A stretch of 64,000 nucleotides of DNA from Triglochin maritima (taxonomy: Eukaryota > Streptophyta > Magnoliopsida > Alismatales > Juncaginaceae), in contig OY821783.1 in assembly GCA_963682175.1 (NCBI GenBank), positions 39,172,624 to 39,236,623 on the forward strand, in the 5' to 3' direction. Numbering within the stretch: position 1 is the first letter of the stretch; every line of letters starts with the position of its first letter. Below the pieces are notes generated by a model that saw nothing but the letters and a program-made list of their open reading frames with translations, was not told the DNA's origin and ran no database searches. Made by a program: the position numbers and the translations under genes. Positions 37,028-47,618 of the stretch are shown one piece after another.

Positions 37028-39768
37028 TAGGTTAATATCTTTGAAAATATTATAATAATTCTCTCATATTTTTGTTGACGGGTTTCACTATAAAAATCCT
37101 ACTAATATGATACTTAAAATGAACAATAAAACTTAAGGATTTTTAATTTATGGTTAAAAAAAATCTGGCTCGTGTTAAATTTTGGTTTGTCGTGGTCAAA
37201 TGTGTATAAAAAGTAACAAAAACAAGAAAAAAAGAGCAATTATATGGTCGAGATCTAGTGAATTCAAGACTCACCTTATTTGTTTAGTCTTCTACAATCT
37301 CACAATTAGATTTAATTAAGATTATTTTACAATTAATATCCACTATAAGAACATTTCATTAGGATGACTACCACAACATTAATCTAACTTACAATTTCAT
37401 ATAAATGGTGGATATGATGAACTTAAATAAATAGATCAACAAAAAATTAACTTGTTTCTAACAAATATTTTGAAAAAGAAGAAATTATAAATCCCACATA
37501 TACATTTTAAGAATACGAAAAACCCATGTTTCCACAAAGAAGGTCCAATAAGGTTGGGGGAGGGGATTTGTTCTACACCCGTACTTAACGTTAAGATTAA
37601 GATAAAGGAGAGTAAATTTTAGTTTAAACATTAAAATATAATCTGATATCGGCTTGTTAGTGAAGTGAGGTTACTTTTTCTAGTTTGAATAAATGACAAA
37701 ACAGTTTCAAGTTTTTGCACTAAATAGTTAAGCACAACTCCACGATACACTACTAATTCTAATTCAAAATTCTATTGACGTAATTAAATAAAAGTAAATT
37801 TTAAATATGATGATTACGACCATAACATAGGGAAATTAAACTTCATTGTGGACGGCACCTTAGATCAATCTCCCTCTCATGCATATCCATCCTAATCGCG
37901 TATTATACTACAAATTTTAATTAATTGATATTAGAAATATATTTATAATATTAGATACAAGTAGGCTGCATTTAAAAGGAAATACAATGTGAGCAGCGAT
38001 GCAATCGGTACAGATCATTACATATACAAAAAAACAAATTCTACATCCTTAAAAATGGATACGGACACAGTTCAAACACAAAATATTCGAAAAAGATTGA
38101 TTTAGTGTCTCCATGTAATAACTAAATGTTTTGTAAACAACTTAAAGTTCAACAATAACGTGAAAAGTTAAAAGAAAATTTATTTCAAGAAGTTTAGGAT
38201 GGAGTTTCCTGCATTGAATGACAAGATAAATGTTAAAGTTTGTGCTTAAAACTATCTTTTAACAAATTTTAGCTTTTCAAATATGTATGGTTTATACTGC
38301 AGAAAACACATAAAATTTGAGAAAATGAAACACATAAAAAACAACCATATAAAGGGCACAATCAACTCATTCAACCTTAACTTCAATTATGTTGTGGTTT
38401 CACTTAATTTAGTATTCACCTTTTCCGGATTTAGATTCACCAACGAAATAAGTATAATAAAACCGAAAATATAAGAAAAACATGTTCATATTGTGAGAGA
38501 ATGAAAACAATACGAAGGATGTAGGAGGATTTTTGTGTTCCAAAACAATACGAAGATTTTGGCAATAAAAATAACACGTGATTTTTTTCACTTCCTACAA
38601 AGATGGGAATGAAATCAACAAAAACAAGTTCTGTTCAAATAAAAAAGAGGTTTTTCTACCATAAAACTGAAAAAGACGTATTGTATCTTGTTAAAAGCTC
38701 GAAACAAAATGAGATCTAATAAATCTACTGATACTTGAATACTTTTTTTCCGAATTAAGAGGTAATAAACAAATAAAATAAATCTAATGATAATTGATTT
38801 GGAGCATGGAAAACACTAAATTCTAAAATAATTACCTTTATATGTCTAAAGCTGGACAAATAATCTCACTTTGCATCAATTACCATTCATGTAAGTGATT
38901 AGGTTTTGTAAATGTGGATTACCAATCAAATTTCACACACAGAAGACAATAACACACTCTAGGGGCATTAGGTACTTGCGAAGCAAATTTTGATCCAAGC
39001 AAAAATGACAATAATTTTTTCCTCTTAGGAATGGTTCTCAATATAGAATAAAAATTGTAAAAGGAATAACTAAAACTTGTGTCCAAATATGTACAACTAA
39101 AAGATTTTAGAAGTCAAACGTAGAAGTGATGACGTACACGACTACACTTAGCGATAGAGTTAATTTCTACAACAATAATTTTACGAGTAGTCATAAATAT
39201 CAAGGGCATTGCTTAGTAAACACAGAATAGGCAGAACACAACAAAAGATAAGATTTAATAAAGGACATAGGCCACAATTTTAACTAAGTTTAAGACGAAG
39301 ATACATTGCGAGTGGCAATACAAAATAACGATAAAGAATTCACACAGGAAGCTGCTACAACTGGCCTATACCTAAACGTGCGTCACTTAGATGTGAATAA
39401 TTTGTATGGACGTGAAAACTGAAAATACGAGAAATGTTTGGGTGTCCGTGAGTTTACGTAACACACCTCTGCACATTAACCCATTGTTGTGTTATGTATG
39501 CATCTGCCGGTGTGTTGGTTTACCGTGAAGTTTTCATTTCTATATATTTGGTTCGAGTTGATATTAAATGCATACCCTAATATACAAAAAAAAACATATT
39601 CATTCCACAAATCACGCACACACATGCAACCCAGTTGCCCACACTCATAAAGTAAAAAAATATCATGGTCAAAACCCAAAAAAAAGATTTAAAACATCAC
39701 TATGTTAGTATTTTTGTCTTATAATAAGTTAAGACCCAGCAATGTACAATAGAAGAAGAAAAGATAAC
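37028..39768. other. AT-rich intergenic DNA, no gene seen
   Basis: About 2.7 kb of AT-rich DNA without an ORF above ~70 codons, without recognised protein similarity, and without tandem repeats or terminal repeats that I could identify. Short frames at 38,283-38,474 and 39,476-39,679 look random. Confidence 0.5.
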
Positions 39769-39892
39769 AAGAAAAGACAAAATCAAATAACACCATATAC
39801 TTCTACAGTTCAACATTGGCAGAATAAAAAAAAAGAAAATAAGAAAAGATACGCTAAACCAAATAACACCATATACTTCTAAATTGGCAGGA
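39769..39892. repeat. Short direct repeat (two copies of ~50 bp)
   Basis: AGAAAAGA...AACACCATATACTTCTA...TTGGCAG occurs at about 39,769-39,821 and again at 39,843-39,891, separated by a poly-A-rich spacer. It is a local duplication with small indels and no further function seen. Confidence 0.65.
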
Positions 39893-40292
39893 AAAAAAGA
39901 AATAATAAGATGATAAGGAAAACCTATCACATGATCAAGATGAATGTGGTAGAATTAAGGTAGCTAAACTTACATCCCACATTCCCAATCTAATATAAAA
40001 CCGAAAGGGGAAATCAAAAGAAAAAAACTATACTTGGAACTTTAATTAAAGTATCACATTCTTTAGAGCCTAATGTTGTAATTGGTACTGGACTCTTGAC
40101 ATCTTTTTTTTTCATGGTGTAGAAAAGAGTGAGCAAATAAATGAATAGTACGGTAAATTGCCATAAGTCCATTGTGTCAAAGATTAAGTTATTTTTTGAC
40201 ATTTGGAGCATCATGGACTATATCAAAATGTTATTTAAACGATCTGCATTTCTTTTATTGTGGAATCGCAGATGGTCAGTTGCATTTGCATC
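39893..40292. other. AT-rich intergenic DNA, no gene seen
   Basis: About 400 bp before the SINE-like tail. The small frames on both strands have no recognisable domain. Confidence 0.4.
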
Positions 40293-40408
40293 ATTTGGGT
40301 CAATTGGAAACAACATCACTGTTTTACAGTGGTAGGGTTGCGTACATCCGACCCCCCTACCTCGCTTAGGCGGGAGCCTCTTCTGAGGCATTGGGGGTAT
40401 GTTGATGT
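40293..40408 (+). mobile_element. SINE-like 3' tail (Au-type) remnant
   Basis: Contains TTTGGGTCAATTGGAAACAA followed by GGTAGGGTTGCGTACATCC and CGCTTAGGCGGGAGCCTCTT. This block resembles the 3' body of Au-type plant SINEs as I recall it. The 5' tRNA-derived promoter boxes are not evident, so it looks 5'-truncated. The assignment is from memory of the motif, not an alignment. Confidence 0.5.
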
Positions 40409-40499
40409 ATACTATGAGGCATCATGTTCATTTAGTCCCCATATGTTCCTTATGTGTTTTAGGTTTACTCCTTTTGCATTGAATGCCGAAGGAACATTC

Positions 40500-40867
40500 A
40501 ACACATAGAAATCAATATGAATTACGAATAAAATGTTTTTCTTATTACCACTCCACAACGTTGAACTTTATAGTTTACGCCTTTTAACCATAACAAGGGA
40601 CTTAACTATAACTTGTATTAGCCGTTGGCCAGACCAACGACTAGCTAACATTGTCAACTATTCTTTCATAAATCTCTCTCAAACTTATAATAACTTGTAT
40701 ATGTGTCATTGCACTATAAAGCAATTCTTAATTGCACAATATTATAGAACATGATCGTAGCCACGTCAAATCTAGGATTTCATTTTCCAAAGACTATTGT
40801 ACACTCTCTATAAATGTGAATAAAATCAACTCTACACAATTGTGTGAGATTTCAATTAACGATTTTA
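40500..40867 (+). repeat. Probable end of a copia 5' LTR (second copia family)
   Basis: Lies immediately upstream of a primer-site-like sequence and gag. It contains a TATA-like CTCTATAAATG near 40,806. The LTR start and exact end are not resolved, because no second LTR copy is present in the window to delimit it. Confidence 0.4.
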
Positions 40868-40881
40868 TGGTATCAAGAGCC
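40868..40881 (+). promoter_or_regulatory. Primer-binding site, altered tRNA-iMet type (second copia family)
   Basis: Reads TGGTATCAAGAGCC, the usual TGGTATCAGAGC with one extra A. It sits at the right place between LTR-like sequence and gag. Confidence 0.55.
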
Positions 40882-40912
40882 TTTTGTCTAAAGACAATAT
40901 GGCATCCAAATC

Positions 40913-41885
40913 TTGTCTTCAACCACCCACCCACCACCTTCCACCAACACCATGTCAAACCACCCCACGCAACATACCAACACCATTCCCACTTCTCTCC
41001 CCAACGTTGGTGTTCGGTTGAATGACACCAATTACCTTCTTTGGGTAACACGTTTTAAGCCCCTACTTCGGGCCTATAAATTCTTGGACATCGTCGAGGG
41101 TCGCTCACTATCTCTCTCACCGACTCTTCCCATCACCTCCAAAGACACCGCACTAGCACCCAATCCGAAGTATGATGCATGAACTGTTCGGGACCAACCT
41201 GCACTTAGGGTGGATTCTAAGCTCCATCGACGACTCAATCGTCCCACAACTCATCAACATGGACAGCTCCGCCGATGCGTGGGCCACTCTCCACCGCCAC
41301 TATGCAAACGCTACACAAGCGTGTGTCATGCAACTCCGTACACAACTTCACCAACTACAAAAGGGATCACTCTCTACGGCTGAATATCTCAATCTATCCA
41401 AAATGATCGTTGATAGTCTTGCAGCCAGATCCATTGCCGAGGATGAAATTGTGTCCCGCCTCCTCATTGGATTGGGTCCCGAGTATCACCAATTTTGTGT
41501 TGCTCTTAATGCAACCGGTGTCTCTCACACGTTAGACTTTTTGCATGGTGGTGTACTTCTTACGCAGGAAGCCTCTCTACAGCTTGATCAATCGGTCTCC
41601 ATACCAACAGCTGCTACTTCCACTATGGTTAACTACACCTACAAGGCACTTACTACACCACCATCTACTCGCCCCCAGTCAAAAAACAATCGACGCTACA
41701 ACAACAAGAACGGTGACCCAATTCGAACACCTCGGTGCCAACTTTGCAGTGAGTATGGTCACTATGCACTCCAATGCGCTCAACGTTATGCACCTCATTC
41801 AACCCCTCCTCAACCACCAGCCCGCTATCCCGAAGCGCACAATGTCATGATGCCGAGTCACTCCATCGGTGCTAACGTAACTTAG
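40913..41885 (+). pseudogene. Copia gag (second family), broken by a stop and a frameshift
   Basis: The first part (40,913-41,182) reads VGVRLNDTNYLLWVTRFKP, then RAYKFLDIVEG, the N-terminal signature of plant copia Gag/UBN2, and stops at TGA 41,180-41,182. After a frameshift near 41,200, 41,172-41,885 continues with LGWILSSIDDSIVPQL, DAWATLHRHYANATQA, LRTQLHQLQKGSLSTAEYL and a complete zinc knuckle CQLCSEYGHYALQC (C-x2-C-x4-H-x4-C). This is the particle protein of the element. The stop at 41,883-41,885 falls just before the protease motif, in the same frame. Confidence 0.85.
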
Positions 41886-43640
41886 CATCTTGACTCCGGA
41901 GCTACTCATCTCGTCACTTCCGACCTCGCTAATCTTTCACTATCCTCACCTTATTTAGGTCCGGATCAAGTAAAGATTGGTGACAATTCAGGTTTGATTA
42001 TTGCTAATACTGGCACTACTTCCTTTTCAACTTCTAATCACCATTTCCATGTTCAAAATGTTTTACATGTTCCATCAATTTCAAAAAAAAACTTTCCGTG
42101 TCTCAATTTGCAAAAGACAATAATTGTTATTTTGAATTTCATCCAACTCATTGCCTTGTGAAGGATTGTCATACGAAAACCATCCTCCTCCAGGGACCGC
42201 TTCGTGATGGCCTTTATTGCTTGACTCCACCCTCCACTACGCTCCATCGCTTTCGTTATGGCATCAACGTCTCGGGCATGTTGCAATCCCACCATCCGTT
42301 GCATCCTCGGTCGCCACTCCCATTCCACAAATAATAACAATAATATTTTTTGTACTTCATGTGTGATGAACAAATGTCATGTTCTTCCTTTCCATTCTCC
42401 AAACACCATTTCTACTTTTCCATTGCAACTTATTCTTTGTGACATTTGGGGACCCTCTCCCGAAACTTCTCATATGGCTTTTCGTTACTATGATTATATT
42501 ATAGATGATTATTCTATATTTTCATGGTTTTATCCTCTTAAGTTACGTTCTGATATTTTTGATATATTTGTTTCATTTCGTCTTCATGTGGAAAATCTAG
42601 TCCAACAAAAAATCCAATTCCTTCAAACCGATGGTGCTCGTGAATTACTTTCTAACCGCTTTCAGCAAGAACTCATCAAACATGGCATCAGACATCATCT
42701 CTCTTGTCCACACACACCCCAACAAAATGGCGTTGCTGAACGTTAACACCGACATATTGTTGAAATAGGCCTTGCTCTCCTTCACTACTCTGGGGTTCGC
42801 ACCAAGTTCTGGAATTTTTCTTTTGAAATTGTCGTCTACATCATAAATCGTCTTCCAAAGCACGGTTTGCAATGGTCTACCCCGAGGGATGCTCTCCTCA
42901 ACACTTCTACCAACTATTCTTTACGCGTTTTTAGCCCACTTTGTTTTCTATATCTTCGTCCATATTTAGATCATACAATTCATGTGTTTTTCTTGGCTAC
43001 CCTAATGGTTATCTTGGCTACAGGTGTTTTGATCTTTCAACCGGACAGATCTTCATCTCTCGTCATGTCTTCTTTGACGAAACATTCTTCCCTTACAAGC
43101 AGAATGTTGTCTCCATTGAACTACAGTCACTGCTCCTGCCAACCAACTCTCTTCCAACCAACACCGACCTACCACTCCATTTCTTCCATCTATAATCAGC
43201 CCACCATCAACACCCACTGACATCCATGTCCCTCCTGCCACCATTCAGCAACCAACACCGGCTGCCCCCACTGCTCCGACCACTCGTACCACTCCTCTTC
43301 TCACCTATCAGCGTCATCGTGGAGCCCTCCAACACAACACTAACAAGTCAGCAGCCCCCAGTCCTGATCCACCACCTCCCACAGCCACGGCTCCGTCAAT
43401 AGCGACCACCTCATCTCCCACCTGTGCCTCCCACTCTCCTACATCAACCACCAAGTCCATTCATCTCATGGTTACTAGATCACAAACACGAAACTTACAA
43501 CCTTCCAAATACCCAATTGCCTTTTTTGTGCAGTAAGTTGAGCCCACTTGCTTCTCTCAAGCCAACCAACACCTTTATTGGCACAAGGCAATGGCATACG
43601 AATACAACGTTGTTCCCATTAAAATTGCTCACCAAGTAGT
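41886..43640 (+). pseudogene. Copia protease-integrase remnant, truncated before reverse transcriptase (second family)
   Basis: Protease begins directly after the gag stop with the intact active-site motif LDSGATHLV (~41,888). A frameshift in the A-run near 42,080-42,090 follows. The pre-integrase part (QFAKDNNCYFEFHP, LRDGLYCL) is in a new frame. The integrase core at ~42,360-42,890 keeps its DDE acidic residues (ILCDIWGPS, LQTDGARELLS, QNGVAER), but a stop codon follows GVAER. Further frames carry CVFLGYPNGYLGYRCFDLSTGQ (~42,990-43,050) and, after a proline/threonine-rich linker, MVTRSQTRNLQPSKYPIAFF (~43,472). Homology ends near 43,640 at the entrance to RT. RT, RNase H and the 3' LTR are absent. 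Not functional. Confidence 0.85.
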
Positions 43641-44885
43641 TGAAATTCTAAACATACCCATTATAAAAGCAAAGGCCATTCCCGTCTAAACTTTTTCTTT
43701 ACTAATCCTAATTATATAATACCAATTTTCAGGCGGGAAAACCCTCTTTATGAAGAGCATGGTCCTAAGCATTTAACACAACCACACAATTGCATCAACA
43801 ATCTTAAACCAGAGCTCCCGCATTATTATTTTCTCACTCAATAAACTGAAAATTGGTAAAATGACCAACTACATGATTCTACCTCGGGCTATTAGTTAGT
43901 GATTTTTGATGCGTGTCCAACGAGCTGCTAACACCTCCTGGATCTCAAGCTAGAATTCATGGCATGGGATCTATCTTACGAAACCTAGAACGAGTAGATC
44001 ATTACATAATAAAATTAGATCCACTACCCCTACCTAATTGCTTAAATTTTAAAGAGGATACCAATCCACATGTTGTTGGGGATTTGATTAAATAACCTCA
44101 TTGACACGTGGAAAATTTCAGAAAAATAATCCCACACTACTCAAGGTGACAAGAGTATAGCATTTTACAATAAGTATGACAAACTACCCAAGTGTATAGG
44201 TTTCAAAGTGGTGGTGGACAAACCAAAATTTCGCAAATGAGAATAAGAACATCCTCGACAAAAAGAATGGCATAAAATGACCAAACATAACTTTAGCCAA
44301 GTAAAAAATAAAAAAACTTCATCAACCTAAAGTTGCAATGAATCTTAAAACAAAGTTATAAGACAATATTTAGAAACATATAAATTCAAAATATGGTACC
44401 GGCGGGGTTCAACCATGTAAGCACATTGGCCAGAATGAATCCACTAACCATGATGAAACTTGACTCGCCTGAAACCAAAAATAAGATAGTCAACAATTTT
44501 GAAATCAAAAGCAAAGATGTTGAGTTGAAAGGTGATGTCATAGCAATGAGCCAGAAAATAGCCCAAATATTGAGGCAAGAGGCGGGGTACTAGCCCGATT
44601 GAAGCAAGTTTTTTGCAATGACAAAGTGAAAACTCTAAGAAAGAATGGCAAAACGAAAGCAACCCAGGACGGAAGATATGAAGAACTGTAATGAATGATG
44701 ATGTCGTCAGCCCAGCGAGGAGGCGCTGCCCGTGGTGGTCGCCGGCCAGCCGCCGACCAACGGGAGCGTACAAAGGAAACTCGCCCATCTCGATCAAAAT
44801 AACGCCACCGAGGAGAGGAAGCACGAGGAGGTCGTCTACGGATCCCCCTTGGTCCTCCAACGATGCACGAAGGATGTGAAGCTCT
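43641..44885. other. Intergenic DNA, no gene recognised
   Basis: About 1.2 kb between the copia remnant and the LINE. It contains a small inverted-repeat-bounded segment (43,720-43,858). The frame at 44,393-44,593 has no recognisable domain, and the GC-rich stretch after ~44,690 may be the 5' end of the LINE ORF1. Confidence 0.4.
43720..43858. repeat. 139-bp segment bounded by a 13-bp inverted repeat
   Basis: TACCAATTTTCAG (43,720-43,732) is matched exactly in inverted orientation by CTGAAAATTGGTA (43,846-43,858). The interior is non-coding. Reading the outer TA as a duplicated target would make it mariner-like. The family is not recognised and chance similarity is possible. Confidence 0.4.
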
Positions 44886-45767
44886 GACGAGAGAAGGTGA
44901 TGACCCTGGCACTATGGGTTCGGTTGCCGGAGTTGGACCTCAAACTTTGGTCCCCGACGGTTGCACGGATTGCAAGTGTCTTAGGACGGCCCCTATACAT
45001 GGACGACGACACCGCGAGCGGTCAACGTCTTTCTTTCGCGCGCGTGTGCGTGGAGGTAGACACTGCTTTCTCCTTTCCGGAAACTATCACCCTCCACGGG
45101 GAGCAGTCTACCGTTGGAGAAATTCCAAGAAGAAATCCACGTCGATGCCGGCAGGAACGGAAGTCGTGCCCAAGCCATCGGAGGAAGACGATAATGGCAC
45201 TCTCGTAATTCCCAGAGGGCAGACCACTGCCACACCTGCTACTGCAGAGCACCCAACATACGTGGAGGGAGATTCGCCTACCATATTGCTGGAGCCAACG
45301 ACTCCCTGCAACTCGTCAGCGGTGGGGCCCACGGGATCAGCAAATGATGTGCACCATGTGTGCGAGAGGAACCTACGCGGGAGAACTCAGAGGCCCATGT
45401 GCGCGAGCAGGTCCCCAACTTTGAGGATCCAGAGCGTCGTGTTAGCGTAGAGGTTTATCCTCTTGGGCCAAGACAAGCCCAACCAGTTCCTACGCACCTA
45501 GCTAGTGGGGAGACGGATCAGACTGGGCCTGGTTCAGCCCAACAAGCAAATGCACCTTTGGAGCAAAATGCAACCCAGCATTCACCTTCACTCCGGCCCA
45601 CGGACGTGGCAACCCAGGGTGGGTGGGAGTTCGAACGGTGGATGCGCTAACCAGGTAGCCCGCCAAAAGGAGTCTCAATCGCCGACTGGAGACCCCGATG
45701 AAATTCCTCCCCAAGTGGAACGTGTAAAAAGGAATCATGGAAAGGGCCAAAAAACACAAACAAGTGG
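44886..45767 (+). pseudogene. LINE/L1-type ORF1 remnant (DUF4283-like)
   Basis: The frame from ~44,900 reads ALWVRLPELDLKLWSP, VARIASVLGRPLYMDDDTA and GQRLSFARVCVEVDTAF, the RNA-binding DUF4283-type region of plant L1 ORF1. After ~45,110 it shifts frame and continues as a proline/threonine/serine-rich, poorly conserved region (e.g. frame 45,505-45,774) until the MITE insertion. ORF1 protein normally binds LINE RNA in the cytoplasm. The GC content is higher than in the surrounding subtelomere. The zinc-knuckle end is not clear. The N-terminal boundary is uncertain. Confidence 0.65.
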
Positions 45768-45775
45768 GTTGTGAG
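45768..45775. repeat. Target-site duplication GTTGTGAG (left)
   Basis: The same 8 bases follow the MITE at 46,182-46,189. Perfect 8-bp duplication, typical of hAT insertion. Confidence 0.93.
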
Positions 45776-46181
45776 TAGGGGTGCAACTCGGATACCTACT
45801 GTATCCGAATTCGAATCCGAAACTTCAAAATTTTCGAATACTAATTGGTATTCGGATATTATCCAAAATTGAATAGATATATATATATATATTGTAATTA
45901 ATTTTCGAATTAAAATTTTTGAATACTAAATTTTCGTATTAAAATTTTGGAATACTAAATTTTGGAATACTAATTTGTGTATTTGACCATGTATTCGAAT
46001 AATTCGGATAATTCAGATAATTCGAATTTTAAATAGCTTGTATCCGAATTCTAATTGGTAATTTTTTTTAAACCAAATTCGTATCCGAAATTAAATTGGT
46101 AATATTGAACTTACCAAATACCAACTAAATAGAAATTTTTGAATCGAATACTCGGATAGTTGGTAACCATTTGCACCCCTA
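45776..46181. mobile_element. hAT-type MITE, 406 bp, inserted in the LINE
   Basis: Ends are TAGGGGTGCAACTCGGATACC and, inverted, TAGGGGTGCAAATGGTTACC: 11 perfect terminal bases plus further matches. It is flanked by the perfect duplication GTTGTGAG. The interior is AT-rich with repeated TATCCGAATT and GAATACTAAATTTT motifs, a short TA run near 45,881, and no coding capacity. It probably depended on an autonomous hAT transposase elsewhere. It landed between the LINE ORF1 remnant and ORF2, so it is younger than the LINE insertion. It resembles the element at 36,469. Confidence 0.92.
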
Positions 46182-46208
46182 GTTGTGAGGGACTATCCCC
46201 CAACCCAA

Positions 46209-47618
46209 ATGAAACCTCTTTGTTGGAACGTACGAGACGCACATATCCTGGGGTGGTGTCGGTATCAATTTCCGAGTGGTAGAGGATTTAAATACTTTCC
46301 TTGATGGCGTGGGACTGATGGACCTTCAGACCACAGGTTATCACACGACATGGACTAACTCGTCATATGGCGAGCAAGAAATTCGATGCAAGCTTGATCG
46401 AGCAATGGGCAATCCGACATGGGTTTGTGAGCACAACATCGCCCACTGTACGGTTGGATATCGTGAACTAAGTGACCACAACCGTCTGGTGGTTCATTTT
46501 GAAGCGGATAGTACTCCCCGACGTCTACCCTTCAGGTTCACGAATGCTTGGGCACGGGATGGAGAGTTTGCGCAGGTTGTTCAAGGTGTCTGGGCCAAGC
46601 GACAACGTGGTACCCCTATGTATCGTTTTGCTAAGGCCTCACGTCGGTGAGGGGACATCTCCTCCAATGGAGCAAAGTCACGCTTACGCCAAGCGCGCCT
46701 AGAGCTTCACGAAACACGTGTCGACCTCCTACTCCAACCCGACAATATTGAACAACAAGATCGTGAGCACTGCTGCAAACTGGCACTAGAGCAAGCATTG
46801 ACTTATGAAGAAACCGTGATGAGGCAAAAGTCGAGAAAACGATGGCTGAAGGAAGACTCAAACACTGCATTTTTCCAGACGGCCATGAAAGTCCGACGAG
46901 CCAGGAATAACATCCACCAGATCGACGTGGAGGGCACCCATGTCACTGATGAGGTGGCCATTCGTGACATTTTTCGTTCATACTTTGCTAACTTGTTCAG
47001 TACAGGTGTGCAAACTACAGAGACACCGCATGATCTGGACCTCCCGATCCTATCAAACCAAGATGCTGATTCGCTCTCCCGACATATCATTATGGCAAGC
47101 TTGAGCAGGTAGTCATGCAGGCAGATGAGGATCGTGCACCAGGACCGGACGAGTTTAATGCATGCTTCTACAAGGCTGTATGGCCCATTATAAAGGAGGA
47201 CATGTTCGCCGCCATGATGTCCTTTCTTACTGATGGCACGATGCTACCGGAGTTAAATAGAACCTCGATCACACTCATTCCAAAAGTTGCAGCTCCTAGC
47301 AGCCCGACGACCTTCGGACAGATCTCGGTATGCACCCAATTTTACAGATACTTAACCAAGATTCTGGCAAATAGACTAAAGCTGGTCCTCCCAAAGCTCG
47401 TTGGTGAAACTCAGAGTACTTTCATTGCGGGCAGAAGGATCACTGATAACATTCTGCTGGCTCATGAGATATGTCACCAAATGCATAAAGAGTCAGGGGT
47501 GAACCAGATGTGTTTGAAGCTTGACCTCCAGAAGGCTTACGACTCGGTCTCATGGAAATTTCTTCCCGTGGTGCTTGAACGCTTTGGATTTAATCGCAGA
47601 TGGTGCAAATGGATTCGA
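46209..47618 (+). pseudogene. LINE/L1-type ORF2 remnant (endonuclease and RT), truncated by the telomere
   Basis: The start at 46,209 reads MKPLCWNVR, the usual beginning of a plant L1 ORF2 endonuclease. It passes at once to the C-terminal part (VEDLNTFLDGVGLMDL, TTWTNSSYGEQEIRCKLDRA, ELSDHNRLVVHFE with the conserved SDH), so the middle of the endonuclease is deleted. A TGA at 46,648-46,650 and a frameshift near 47,095 interrupt it. The RT start includes KSRKRWLKEDSNTAFFQTA, DRAPGPDEFNACFYKAVWP, STFIAGRRITDNILLAHE and LDLQKAYDSVSWKFLP. Coding similarity ends at RRWCKWI (~47,615), where TTTAGGG repeats take over. The catalytic FADD motif and the LINE 3' end are absent. Not functional. Confidence 0.88.

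Noticed and set aside
36183..40260. Several 60-80-codon ORFs in AT-rich DNA
   Set aside because: Length and composition are as expected by chance in AT-rich sequence, with no recognisable domain or conserved partner in the window.
44538..45332. GC-rich minus-strand ORFs opposite the LINE ORF1
   Set aside because: They are shadows of the GC-rich ORF1 remnant; the plus-strand frame carries the recognisable DUF4283-type motifs.
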